Source: Phycicoccus avicenniae | GTDB lineage: Bacteria > Actinomycetota > Actinomycetes > Actinomycetales > Dermatophilaceae | Length of the DNA: 41,321 nucleotides | Assembly (NCBI RefSeq): GCF_018139485.1 | Contig: NZ_JAGSNF010000014.1 | Span: 1-41,321, forward strand | Reading direction: 5' to 3' | Shown here: positions 20,147 through 27,322 of the stretch, in pieces | Layout of the letters: each line of letters starts with the position of its first letter | How positions within the stretch are numbered: position 1 is the first letter of the stretch | Notes under the pieces: generated by a model | What the model was told of the DNA's origin: nothing | Databases searched by the model: none | Seen by the model: only the letters and a program-made list of their open reading frames with translations | Program-made: the position numbers and the translations under genes

Positions 20147-20183
20147 GGACGAATCGTCATTCGTCCGAGAGAATTGCCATTCT
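20147..20183. promoter_or_regulatory. Two inverted repeats upstream of the hydrolase B promoter
   Basis: GGACGAAT (20147-20154) and ATTCGTCC (20159-20166) are an 8-bp perfect inverted repeat with loop CGTC. AGAAT (20170-20174) and ATTCT (20179-20183) form a second one, ending at the -35 box. The stretch is strikingly AT-rich for this genome. It may be an activator or repressor binding region, or the first repeat may terminate the lipoprotein gene 45 nt upstream. Confidence 0.5.
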
Positions 20184-20212
20184 TGGCACATTCCGGACTG
20201 ATCGTGTATATC
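20183..20212 (+). promoter_or_regulatory. Promoter of hydrolase B gene
   Basis: TTGGCA (20183-20188) and TATATC (20207-20212) are separated by 18 bases and resemble sigma-70-type -35 and -10 boxes. They are the best-matching pair in the locus. Transcription would start near 20219, leaving a ~64-nt leader before the ATG at 20283. Confidence 0.65.
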
Positions 20213-20224
20213 TTCACGTCTTGT

Positions 20225-20262
20225 AGCGCGGGCATTCCCCCCTGCACCGCCCGCGCTCTTTT
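20225..20262 (+). promoter_or_regulatory. Terminator-like hairpin in the 5' leader of hydrolase B
   Basis: AGCGCGGGC (20225-20233) pairs perfectly with GCCCGCGCT (20249-20257) across a 15-nt C-rich loop and is followed by CTTTT (20258-20262). It lies downstream of the promoter and just before the GGAGG ribosome-binding site (20270-20274). It therefore sits at the very 5' end of the mRNA. It could be an attenuator or a 5' stabilising stem-loop. Confidence 0.6.
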
Positions 20263-20282
20263 GCTGCCCGGAGGTAGCCACG

Positions 20283-21422
20283 ATGTTCCCTGCCCGTCGT
20301 GTGTTCGGCCTGGTCGCTGCGGCGTCCGTCGTCACCACCCTCATGCTCGCGCCACCCCTGCGCGCCCCCGCCGCTGCGGCCGCCGTCCCGCAGGTCGCCG
20401 CACCGGCGACCCTCGCCACGGCCGAGACCGTCGCCCGCCTCAGCAACGGCTGCTCCGTCTCCTCGCGCGGCATCCCGTCCTGCGGGGCCTACGCGGGCGG
20501 TGCCTACAACAGCAACACCGACCCCGGCAGCTGGGAGTCGTGGCTCTCGAAGCAGATCGGCGTCCGTCGCACCTACTTCGGCCCGACCGGCATCGACAAG
20601 GCCGTCGCGACCGCCAAGGGCGACATCGCCAACCACCGTGTCCCGTGGGTCAGCTTCAAGGCGCCGTACTCGTGGGCGGACATGGCGAACGGGCGCGGCG
20701 ACGCCTGGGCGCGCGAGATCGCCCGCAAGCTCGCCACCGTCGACGGCCCCGTCTGGGTCGCCGTGCACCACGAGCCCGAGAACGACGGGGGTGACATCAC
20801 CCGGTGGACGGCCATGCAGGCCAGGCTCGGACCGATCCTGCGCTCCGGCGGGGACAACGTCGCCTTCACGATCATCCTCATGGGGTGGCACCAGTTCTAC
20901 GGCGCCGACAAGTTCCGGCTGGAGAACATGTGGCCCCGGAACACCAAGGTCGACATCGCCGGCTTCGACATCTACGACGAGTACGGGATGACGAAGAACG
21001 GGTCCACCGTCACCAAGCACAAGGACTTCCGCGGTCGCTACTTCGAGCCGCTCAAGGCGTGGTCGGCAAGGACCGGCGTGCCCTGGGGCCTGGCCGAGAC
21101 GGGCTTCGGGGAGGCGTCCGTTCGCGACGACCCCGCGATCATGACGAAGACGTACAAGGCGCTCGTGGACAACGGGGGCATCGCCTTCAGCTACTTCAAC
21201 ACGAACCTCAACAGCAAGCTGGACTGGCGGCTGAACAGCAGCCTGCGGCAGAAGGCGTTCCGCGACCTTCACCGCCTGTCCGTGACACGCTCCGCCGGAC
21301 CACCGATGTGCGAGGGCGAGGAGATGGTCGGGGTCGACGCCTCGCTCTCCCCCGAGCTGCTGTGCCGGCTGCTCGGGTCCACTCGCGAGGTCCGCTCCCC
21401 CGTCGCCGCCTGGGTGCCCTGA
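20283..21422 (+). CDS. Secreted GH-A-like glycoside hydrolase (paralogue B)
   Basis: A 379-residue protein with a Sec signal peptide (VFGLVAAASVVTTLMLAPPL, then an Ala-rich cleavage region near residue 35). The mature domain begins SNGCSVSSRGIPSCGAYAGG. It carries VWVAVHHEPENDGG (probable acid/base Glu) and PWGLAETGFGE (probable nucleophile Glu), as in paralogue A at 9556-10521. The two align end to end apart from the N terminus: A is membrane-anchored, B is released. B has ~45 extra C-terminal residues (from about RSAGPPMCEGEE) that A lacks and that lie antisense to the tagA-like gene. The ATG is preceded by GGAGG with eight intervening bases. Role: trimming or remodelling the exported polysaccharide is inferred. 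Confidence 0.8.
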   Translation: MFPARRVFGLVAAASVVTTLMLAPPLRAPAAAAAVPQVAAPATLATAETVARLSNGCSVSSRGIPSCGAYAGGAYNSNTDPGSWESWLSKQIGVRRTYFGPTGIDKAVATAKGDIANHRVPWVSFKAPYSWADMANGRGDAWAREIARKLATVDGPVWVAVHHEPENDGGDITRWTAMQARLGPILRSGGDNVAFTIILMGWHQFYGADKFRLENMWPRNTKVDIAGFDIYDEYGMTKNGSTVTKHKDFRGRYFEPLKAWSARTGVPWGLAETGFGEASVRDDPAIMTKTYKALVDNGGIAFSYFNTNLNSKLDWRLNSSLRQKAFRDLHRLSVTRSAGPPMCEGEEMVGVDASLSPELLCRLLGSTREVRSPVAAWVP

Positions 21423-22186
21423 CGTCCGTCCGCGGTGGCACCCTCCGCCCGGCGACGGGCGAGGGTGCCCATCGCGATCGCGAGCACGGTGAACGCGCCC
21501 CGGAGGTAGCGCGGCCCCAGCCGGGCCGGCGCCTGGGCGACCCGGGCCAACCACTCCAGGCCGGACCGGCGGAGGAGTCCCGGAGCCCGGGACTCCGCGC
21601 CGGTGAGGAAGCCGAACCAGCCGCCGCACGTCATGACGAGCGACTCCGGCAGGTCGTGCCGGTGATCCCTGACCCAGTGCATCTCGCGGGGCGCCCCCAT
21701 CCCCACGACGAGCACCTCGGGATCGGCCTCCCGCAGCAGCCGGAGCGGGCCCTGCCACGTCTCGTGGTAGCCGTGGTCGGTGTGGACGACGTCCGCCGCA
21801 CCCGCTGCCGCCAGCACCCGCCCCGCAGCCTCGGCGAGTCCTGGCTCCCCACCGACGAGTGCGACCCGCGGCGCTCGGCCGAGCTCCGCGGCCATCCCGT
21901 GCAGCACGTCCCAGCCGACGTCCGTGGTCGGGGCGCGCTCGATCGAGCGCGCCCCGGACAACCGGGCGAGGAGCAGGACCGAGCCACCGTCGGCACAGAC
22001 GAGGTCGGCGCTGTTCATCTCCTCGACGAACCCTGCGTCGGCCCGGTGGTTCAACCCGCCGACGTGCAGCGCGTAGAACCTGGAGCGACCGCCCCGCACG
22101 CCGAGGGCGACGGCCGCCGCGACCGTCCGTCGGGCGTCGAGGTCGTCGACCTCGAACGGGCCGACGGGGACGCGGCGTGCCGTCAC
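21269..22186 (-). CDS. WecG/TagA/CpsF-family glycosyltransferase
   Basis: About 305 residues. Family marks include FYALHVGGLNHRAD, EEMNSADLVCADGGSVL, VALVGGEPGLAEAAGRVL and VLVVGMGAPREMHWV. In teichoic acid and enterobacterial common antigen synthesis this family adds N-acetylmannosamine or its uronic acid to the lipid-linked first sugar, the committed step. Here it would act right after the glycosyl-1-phosphate transferase encoded nearby. The GTG at 22186 overlaps the secreted propeller gene's stop as GTGA. The C-terminal ~50 residues (from ~RRRAEGATADGRQG) are Ser/Thr/Arg-rich, unlike the family core. They overlap the convergent hydrolase B gene by 154 nt. Confidence 0.88.
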   Translation of the reverse strand: MTARRVPVGPFEVDDLDARRTVAAAVALGVRGGRSRFYALHVGGLNHRADAGFVEEMNSADLVCADGGSVLLLARLSGARSIERAPTTDVGWDVLHGMAAELGRAPRVALVGGEPGLAEAAGRVLAAAGAADVVHTDHGYHETWQGPLRLLREADPEVLVVGMGAPREMHWVRDHRHDLPESLVMTCGGWFGFLTGAESRAPGLLRRSGLEWLARVAQAPARLGPRYLRGAFTVLAIAMGTLARRRAEGATADGRQGTQAATGERTSRVDPSSRHSSSGESEASTPTISSPSHIGGPAERVTDRR

Positions 22187-25100
22187 GGCGTGCCGACCGT
22201 GACCGTCACCGTCACGGCCCGGTTCACCGCCGGGTCGGACGTGGCGTTCTGGGCCGCGACCGCGCCGGAGGACACCGGCCCGTCGGAGTCGGTGAGCCAC
22301 GAGAAGATCCCGCCGCCGCCGCTCCCGGTCGAGGTGGACCGGTTCTCACCACCCGTGCCGGCCAGGGAGATGGGACTGCTGGACTTCACGCCCCAGAACC
22401 GGACCACCCAGTCCCCGCTCGCCGCCTGGACCCCGGGTGCGACGACCGTGGTCGTGCCACGGGCCGTGTCGGAGGCCGACTGCGCGACGGTGGGGGTGCC
22501 GGTGTCGGACCGGTAGGCGACGACGCTCAGCGCGCCCTTGGACCACGTCGACACGTCGACGGTGACGCCCGACCCGGCGTCCTGGGCACCGGCCGCCTTC
22601 GTCCACACGAGGCCCATGGCGCCGCCGGCGTCGTCGGAGTCGACCAGCGTCCAGCCGGGAGGACCGGTCACGGTCGTGTTGCTGTTGTTGACGGTGAAGG
22701 ACAGCAGCAGACGGTCACCGGCCTGGACGTCGCTCGGGACGGCCACCGTGTGCGAGTTGCTGTTCCCGTTCTCGGTCGCCGCCGCGACGAAGGCGACGTC
22801 CGAGGTCGGGGCGGCCTCGACGGTGACGTCCTGCGTCACCGACCTCGTGACTCCGTCCGTGTCGGTCACGCTCAGGGTCACCCCGTAGGTGCCGGGAGCG
22901 GCGAACGAGTGATCGGGCGCGGTGACGTTCCCTGCTCCCGTCCCGTCACCGAAGGACCAGGACCGCGAGGCGATGCCGGTGTCGTCCGTGGACCCACCGG
23001 AGTCGAACGAGCAGGCGAGCGCCGTGCACGACGAGGTGAAGCTCGCCGTGGGGGGCTGGTTGACGCGCTGGACCGTGACGTTCCGGCTCGTCGTCGCCGT
23101 CGCGCCGTCCGCGGTCGTGACGGTGAGTCCCACGGTGAAGGAGCCACCGGAGGCGTAGGTCTTCGACACCTGGCGACCGGTGCCGGTCGTCCCGTCCCCG
23201 AAGGTCCACGCGTAGGAGTCGACGCTCGAACCGGGCGCAGTCGACGCGCCGGCGTCGAACGTGCACGTGAGGCTCGTGCAGTCCGAACCGAACTCGGCGG
23301 TCGGCGGCAGCGGGACGCCGGAGCCGTCGGCGCTCTGGTAGACGAAGAAGGCCCGCGAGGTCCACGTCGTCCCCCCGCCCACGACCTGGGCGGTGTTGGC
23401 GACCGGAGCACCGCTCTGGAAGCCGTCACGCCACTGGGCGCTGCGCAGCCGGTTGTCGGCCGTGCGCCAGAAGAGGGTGTCGTCGGCGACGAACATCCCG
23501 CGCACCGTGGAGAAGTCGACGCCGCTGACGCCGGTGGAGGCCGTGAACCGGTACGCCCCGACGACCGAGCTCTCCGGGGTGAAGTAGCGGTAGTACAGGC
23601 GGTTCTGGCCGGCGACGGTGTAGTAGACGCGGCCGCCGTCGAAGAACAGGCCGGTCATGTTCGCGATGTCGTTGCGCCACTCCTGCAGGACGACGAGCGC
23701 GTCCTGACCGTTGACCTGGGTGCTCGACCCGTAGGTCGTGCCGTTGAACGTCTGCTTCGTGAAGGAGCCGTTGCTGAGCGCGGTGTAGACCTCACCGTTG
23801 AGCATGAACGCCCCACGCACCGCGTTCCAGTCGACCGACCCCGCCGGCGCCGAGGAGACCGCCCCAGCCGTCGTGCCGTCGAAGGTGCGCTTCTGGACGG
23901 CGGGCGTCGTGCCTCCCGCCATGAAGACGTCGTTCGGCAGCGCGGGCTGGACGATCGCCGGGAGGTCGATCCCGTCGTTCGCGAAGCGCGCGACCCGCCC
24001 CTTGTAGAAGTAGCCCTGACCCATCCGGTCGGTGTCCGAGACCGCCCACAGGCCCTGGGGCGTGGGGAGGAAGTCGAAGAGGCCGACGCCGCGGGTGCGG
24101 GTGGGGTTCCAGCTGTACGGCAGGCCGTTGGCCGGGTCGAGGGCGGCGATCCCCGGGCGGGAGACCGCCCCGGGGCCGGCCCGGTCGCCGGAGAACGGGT
24201 TGTTCTGCCACCGAGCGTGACCACCGGTGTACACGACGCGGTCCGTGATCTCGACGCCGTACGTGGTGTCACCGCCGGTGTTGTCGATCCAGGACGGCTG
24301 CACCGACGTCCCCGTGTTGGCGAAGTCGAAGCGCGCGGTCGAGTCGCAGGCGCGGTTGACCCCGCCGTAGGCACCGGTCGTGGAGATGACGAAGAAGGAG
24401 CCGTCGGGGGAGATGTCGACGTCCCGCATGTAGGAGTCGAACGACGCCGAGCAGGGCGTCTCGTAGAACGGCGTCCGGAGGTTGTACGGCGCGGCCGAGG
24501 CCCCGCTGGTGTCGAGGACGAAGACCTGGTGGTTCTTGACCCCGTCGAGGGTGTCGAAGTTGCCGATGGCGACGAGCCGGTCGCCGTCCGGCGTGACGTC
24601 GAGCTTCATGACGGTCGTGTACCCGCCGTTGTGGTCGCCCTCGATGACCCCCTGGAAGTAGTCCGTGACGGACCCCGAGTCCGGGTCGAGCGTCGCGAGC
24701 GCCTTCTGCGCGACGCCGGCGTTGAGGTGGGTGAAGCCGCCGGCGACCCAGAGCCGGCCGTCCGCCAGCCGGAGGTCCTTGACCTGACCGGTCACCATGC
24801 CCGGGTCGAAGGAGCCGACGACCGCACCGTCGCTGACCCTGACCCGCGCGAGGTTGTTCCGGCTCACCCCACCGATCGACGAGAACGACCCGCCGACGTA
24901 GACGGTCTGTCCGTCGCCCGCCGGGATGACGGCGTTGACGGTGCCGTTGGGGTTCGGCGTGAAGGTCTGGCTGATGATGCCGGTCGTGGCGTCGAACGCG
25001 AGCAGCCGGGACCGGGAGAGGGTCGTCGAGCTGTTGTCGTTGCGAGCGCTCGTGAAGGTGCCCCCCAGCACCATCGTGTTCCCGACCTTGACGACCGAGT

Positions 25101-25278
25101 AGACCCGGCCGTTGAGCACGTGGGGCGTTCCCGGCTCCGGGACGTCGCCGGCGATGCTGCCGGCCGGCTGGTCCGGCGCGGCCGACGCAGCGGGGGCCCC
25201 GGCCCCGGCGACGGCGAGCGCGGCCGCCGCGACGACGAGACCGACCTGCCGCAGTCCGCGGGAGATTCGCGATGTCAT
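22183..25278 (-). CDS. Large secreted beta-propeller/PKD-domain protein
   Basis: A 1031-residue exported protein. A Sec signal peptide (VGLVVAAAALAVAGAGAPAA) ends near residue 34. Residues ~40-640 contain repeated beta-propeller blades of the delta-60/DUF5122 type, such as NTMVLGGTFTSA, QTVYVGGSFSSIGGVSRNNL and RLWVAGGFTHLN. Two PKD domains follow, each with FGDG (YAWTFGDGTTGTG and RSWSFGDGTGAG) and a Cys pair near its start (CTSLTC and CTALAC). The last ~180 residues are a beta-rich domain with no membrane anchor or sortase motif. It is probably a surface or matrix protein that binds carbohydrate or cells. GAGGAA sits four bases before the ATG. It is translationally coupled to the tagA-like gene. 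Confidence 0.87.
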   Translation of the reverse strand: MTSRISRGLRQVGLVVAAAALAVAGAGAPAASAAPDQPAGSIAGDVPEPGTPHVLNGRVYSVVKVGNTMVLGGTFTSARNDNSSTTLSRSRLLAFDATTGIISQTFTPNPNGTVNAVIPAGDGQTVYVGGSFSSIGGVSRNNLARVRVSDGAVVGSFDPGMVTGQVKDLRLADGRLWVAGGFTHLNAGVAQKALATLDPDSGSVTDYFQGVIEGDHNGGYTTVMKLDVTPDGDRLVAIGNFDTLDGVKNHQVFVLDTSGASAAPYNLRTPFYETPCSASFDSYMRDVDISPDGSFFVISTTGAYGGVNRACDSTARFDFANTGTSVQPSWIDNTGGDTTYGVEITDRVVYTGGHARWQNNPFSGDRAGPGAVSRPGIAALDPANGLPYSWNPTRTRGVGLFDFLPTPQGLWAVSDTDRMGQGYFYKGRVARFANDGIDLPAIVQPALPNDVFMAGGTTPAVQKRTFDGTTAGAVSSAPAGSVDWNAVRGAFMLNGEVYTALSNGSFTKQTFNGTTYGSSTQVNGQDALVVLQEWRNDIANMTGLFFDGGRVYYTVAGQNRLYYRYFTPESSVVGAYRFTASTGVSGVDFSTVRGMFVADDTLFWRTADNRLRSAQWRDGFQSGAPVANTAQVVGGGTTWTSRAFFVYQSADGSGVPLPPTAEFGSDCTSLTCTFDAGASTAPGSSVDSYAWTFGDGTTGTGRQVSKTYASGGSFTVGLTVTTADGATATTSRNVTVQRVNQPPTASFTSSCTALACSFDSGGSTDDTGIASRSWSFGDGTGAGNVTAPDHSFAAPGTYGVTLSVTDTDGVTRSVTQDVTVEAAPTSDVAFVAAATENGNSNSHTVAVPSDVQAGDRLLLSFTVNNSNTTVTGPPGWTLVDSDDAGGAMGLVWTKAAGAQDAGSGVTVDVSTWSKGALSVVAYRSDTGTPTVAQSASDTARGTTTVVAPGVQAASGDWVVRFWGVKSSSPISLAGTGGENRSTSTGSGGGGIFSWLTDSDGPVSSGAVAAQNATSDPAVNRAVTVTVTVGTP

Positions 25279-25370
25279 GGTGTTCCTCTGCTTCGTGCGA
25301 GATGTGGTGGGCGCCGTGGCGCGCGTCAGGCTCCGGCCCGGGCCGGGACGTCGGTGCTGCTGGCAGGTGA

Positions 25371-25420
25371 CGGCGCCGTGCAGTCGGCGCCGCGTGTGGC
25401 CCCCGCCGCGCGGGCGGGGG
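25371..25420 (-). terminator. Stacked hairpins between transferase and propeller genes
   Basis: In the 169-nt spacer, CCCCCGCC (25400-25407) pairs with GGCGGGGG (25413-25420). CGGCGCCG occurs twice, at 25371-25378 and 25385-25392, and can form a second stem. They follow the stop of the polyprenyl transferase gene (25448) on the minus strand, so partial termination or mRNA processing there is plausible. There is no T-run. Confidence 0.4.
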
Positions 25421-25447
25421 TGGACTCGATGGGACGTGACTCAGCCA

Positions 25448-26980
25448 TCAGTACGCCCCCCGGCCTCGGAGGACGGCGTCCGCCGTCCGCACGAGGATCT
25501 GGGCGTCGAGCGACAACGACCAGTTGTCGACGTACCAGAGGTCCAGCCGGACCGAGTCGACCCACGAGAGGTCGGACCGGCCGGACACCTGCCACAGACC
25601 CGTCATCCCCGGGCGGACCCGGAGCCGACGGACCGCGTCGTTCTCGTAGCGGTCGACCTCCCGCGTGAGCGGGGGGCGCGGACCGATGAGCGACATCTCG
25701 CCGCGCAGCACGTTGAACAGCTGCGGGAGCTCGTCGAGCGAGTACCGCCGCAGGACGGCACCGATCCGGGTGACCCGCGGGTCGGTGTGCATCTTGAAGA
25801 GGGTCTCGTTGCCGTCGTGCCCGTCGGCGGAGAGGGCGTCCAGGCGTGCCTCGGCGTCCACGACCATCGTCCGGAACTTCCACATCCGGAAGATCCGGCC
25901 GCCCTCACCGACCCGGTCCTGGGTGAAGAACACCGGTCCGGCGGAGCCGCGGCGGATCATCACCGCGACGGCGACGAACAGCGGCGACGCGAGGAGGAGG
26001 AGGAGCGTTGCCGCGACCCGGTCGAAGATGCGCTTGACCCGGAAGCGGAAGCCGTGCGACACCGGACGCTCGACGTGGAGCATCGACAGGCCGGACGCCG
26101 GGCGCATCGTAAGACGGGGGCCGGCGACCTCGACGATCCCGGGCGCGATGAGGAGGTCGACGTCCCGCTGCTCGAGGGCCCAGCCGAGCCGCCGGAGGGC
26201 GTCCCCGGACATCGTCGGGCTGCTCGCGACGGCGACGGCGCTCGCGCCGACCGCCTCCACGGCGCCCAGGGTGGCGTCCTCGCCCCCGAGCACAGGGATT
26301 CCCGTCGGGTTGGCGACACGGAGCACGGGGTCGTCGACGTCGGCCACGCAGAGGGCGGCGACGGACATCCCCGTCGTCCCCGGGTCCCGTTCGATGCGGT
26401 GTGCGACGTCGAGGGCCGCGGCTGCGTCACCGACGACGACGGTGGGCCGCAGGCACATGCCCTGGGCCCGCGACGTGACGAGACGTCGACGGAGGGCGTA
26501 GCGGCCGGCCAGCGCGGAGAGGGTCATGGTGGGCGCCATGACGAGGAGCACGCCGCGCGAGAACTCCAGCTGAAGGGCGAACGAGGCGAAGGCGATGATG
26601 GCGACCAGGCCCAGGCCCGCACGGGCGACGGCCCGGTACTCCTCGTTGCCGGTCCCGACGAAGCGGGTCGCGTACGCACCGTGACGGGCGAGGAGGACCA
26701 CCCACGCGACGACGGCCACGCCGAGGGTCCACCACACGACCGGGGTCGTGTCCCAGAGGGAACCCCCGGAGCCGACGATGACGTTACGTCCGGCGATCCC
26801 GATGAGGACGCCGAGGACGGCTGCCGCCGTGTCGAGCACGACGGCGGCGCGGCGCTGGGACCGCTCCCACGCCGAGAGACCCGGGAGGACCTGGGCGTGG
26901 CCGAAGCTGGCCAGGTCGATGTGCGCGTCAGCGCGCGGCTGCGCCCACGGGCGCATGCCGAGATCTTGAGCAATGCTCAT
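25448..26980 (-). CDS. Polyprenyl-phosphate glycosyl-1-phosphate transferase (WbaP/ExoY-type)
   Basis: A 510-residue membrane enzyme that starts repeat-unit assembly by moving a sugar-1-phosphate from a nucleotide sugar onto undecaprenyl phosphate. The N-terminal third has four to five hydrophobic segments. The middle is a Rossmann-like region (PTVVVGDAAAALDVAHRI). The C-terminal catalytic domain begins KRIFDRVAATLLLLLASPLF and continues PVFFTQDRVGEGGRIFRMWKFRTM, LDELPQLFNVLRGEMSLIGP and RPGMTGLWQVSGRSDL. All match the bacterial sugar transferase family. The ATG at 26980 (MSIAQDLG) is chosen with AGGGG 12 bases upstream; a TTG at 27001 is in frame but has no ribosome-binding site. The divergent glycosyltransferase gene shares its 342-nt upstream region. 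Confidence 0.93.
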   Translation of the reverse strand: MSIAQDLGMRPWAQPRADAHIDLASFGHAQVLPGLSAWERSQRRAAVVLDTAAAVLGVLIGIAGRNVIVGSGGSLWDTTPVVWWTLGVAVVAWVVLLARHGAYATRFVGTGNEEYRAVARAGLGLVAIIAFASFALQLEFSRGVLLVMAPTMTLSALAGRYALRRRLVTSRAQGMCLRPTVVVGDAAAALDVAHRIERDPGTTGMSVAALCVADVDDPVLRVANPTGIPVLGGEDATLGAVEAVGASAVAVASSPTMSGDALRRLGWALEQRDVDLLIAPGIVEVAGPRLTMRPASGLSMLHVERPVSHGFRFRVKRIFDRVAATLLLLLASPLFVAVAVMIRRGSAGPVFFTQDRVGEGGRIFRMWKFRTMVVDAEARLDALSADGHDGNETLFKMHTDPRVTRIGAVLRRYSLDELPQLFNVLRGEMSLIGPRPPLTREVDRYENDAVRRLRVRPGMTGLWQVSGRSDLSWVDSVRLDLWYVDNWSLSLDAQILVRTADAVLRGRGAY

Positions 26981-27159
26981 TCGAACCGTCGACCCCTGCA
27001 ATCGATGGAGTTCGAAGAATGACGATGACGTCGGTCCCTGCTACCGGCCGGCATCCCCGCCCATCTTCACGTCGCCGAAGGCCCTGCTTCCCGCGGTGAC
27101 GTACGTTGTGGGCGCCAGTCTAGGGGCCGGGACGGGATCCACGTAAGCCGTTCGAAGAA
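26980..27159. promoter_or_regulatory. Divergent regulatory region with three TTCGAA sites
   Basis: The gene-free stretch 26981-27322 separates the glycosyl-1-phosphate transferase gene from the family 2 glycosyltransferase gene. TTCGAA, rare in GC-rich DNA, occurs at 26980-26985, 27011-27016 and 27151-27156. The last two lie in the identical 10-mer GTTCGAAGAA (27010-27019 and 27150-27159). Minus-strand TAGACT (27117-27122) is a candidate -10 for the transferase, with a ~130-nt leader. GTGACGTACGTTGTG near 27096-27110 contains an ACGTACGT palindrome. On the plus strand TACAGT (27250-27255) may be a -10 for the glycosyltransferase. No small gene was seen. Confidence 0.45.
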
Positions 27160-27322
27160 ATTCATCCTCGGGACGGCCGCGACCGTCGCCGTTGTGCTAG
27201 AGGAAGGGGGCAGCCCGCCGGACCGGGCACGGGCCGGCGACCCCTTCAGTACAGTGCGGAACGCCCCCGACCGCCCACGGATGCCCCCGTCGGCGCAGCC
27301 GTCGACCATCCCGGAGGACCCC

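Noticed and set aside
20225-20262. Hairpin as terminator of the upstream lipoprotein gene only
   Set aside because: It is 123 nt past the lipoprotein stop and lies downstream of a good promoter, so a leader role is favoured, though dual use is possible.
20200-20282. Known riboswitch in the hydrolase B leader
   Set aside because: The ~64-nt leader holds one simple stem-loop. No conserved core of any riboswitch class I know is present.
21859-25668. 1269-codon open frame on the plus strand
   Set aside because: It is antisense to the propeller/PKD gene, low-complexity Arg/Gly/Val/Asp text without motifs, and has no ribosome-binding site.
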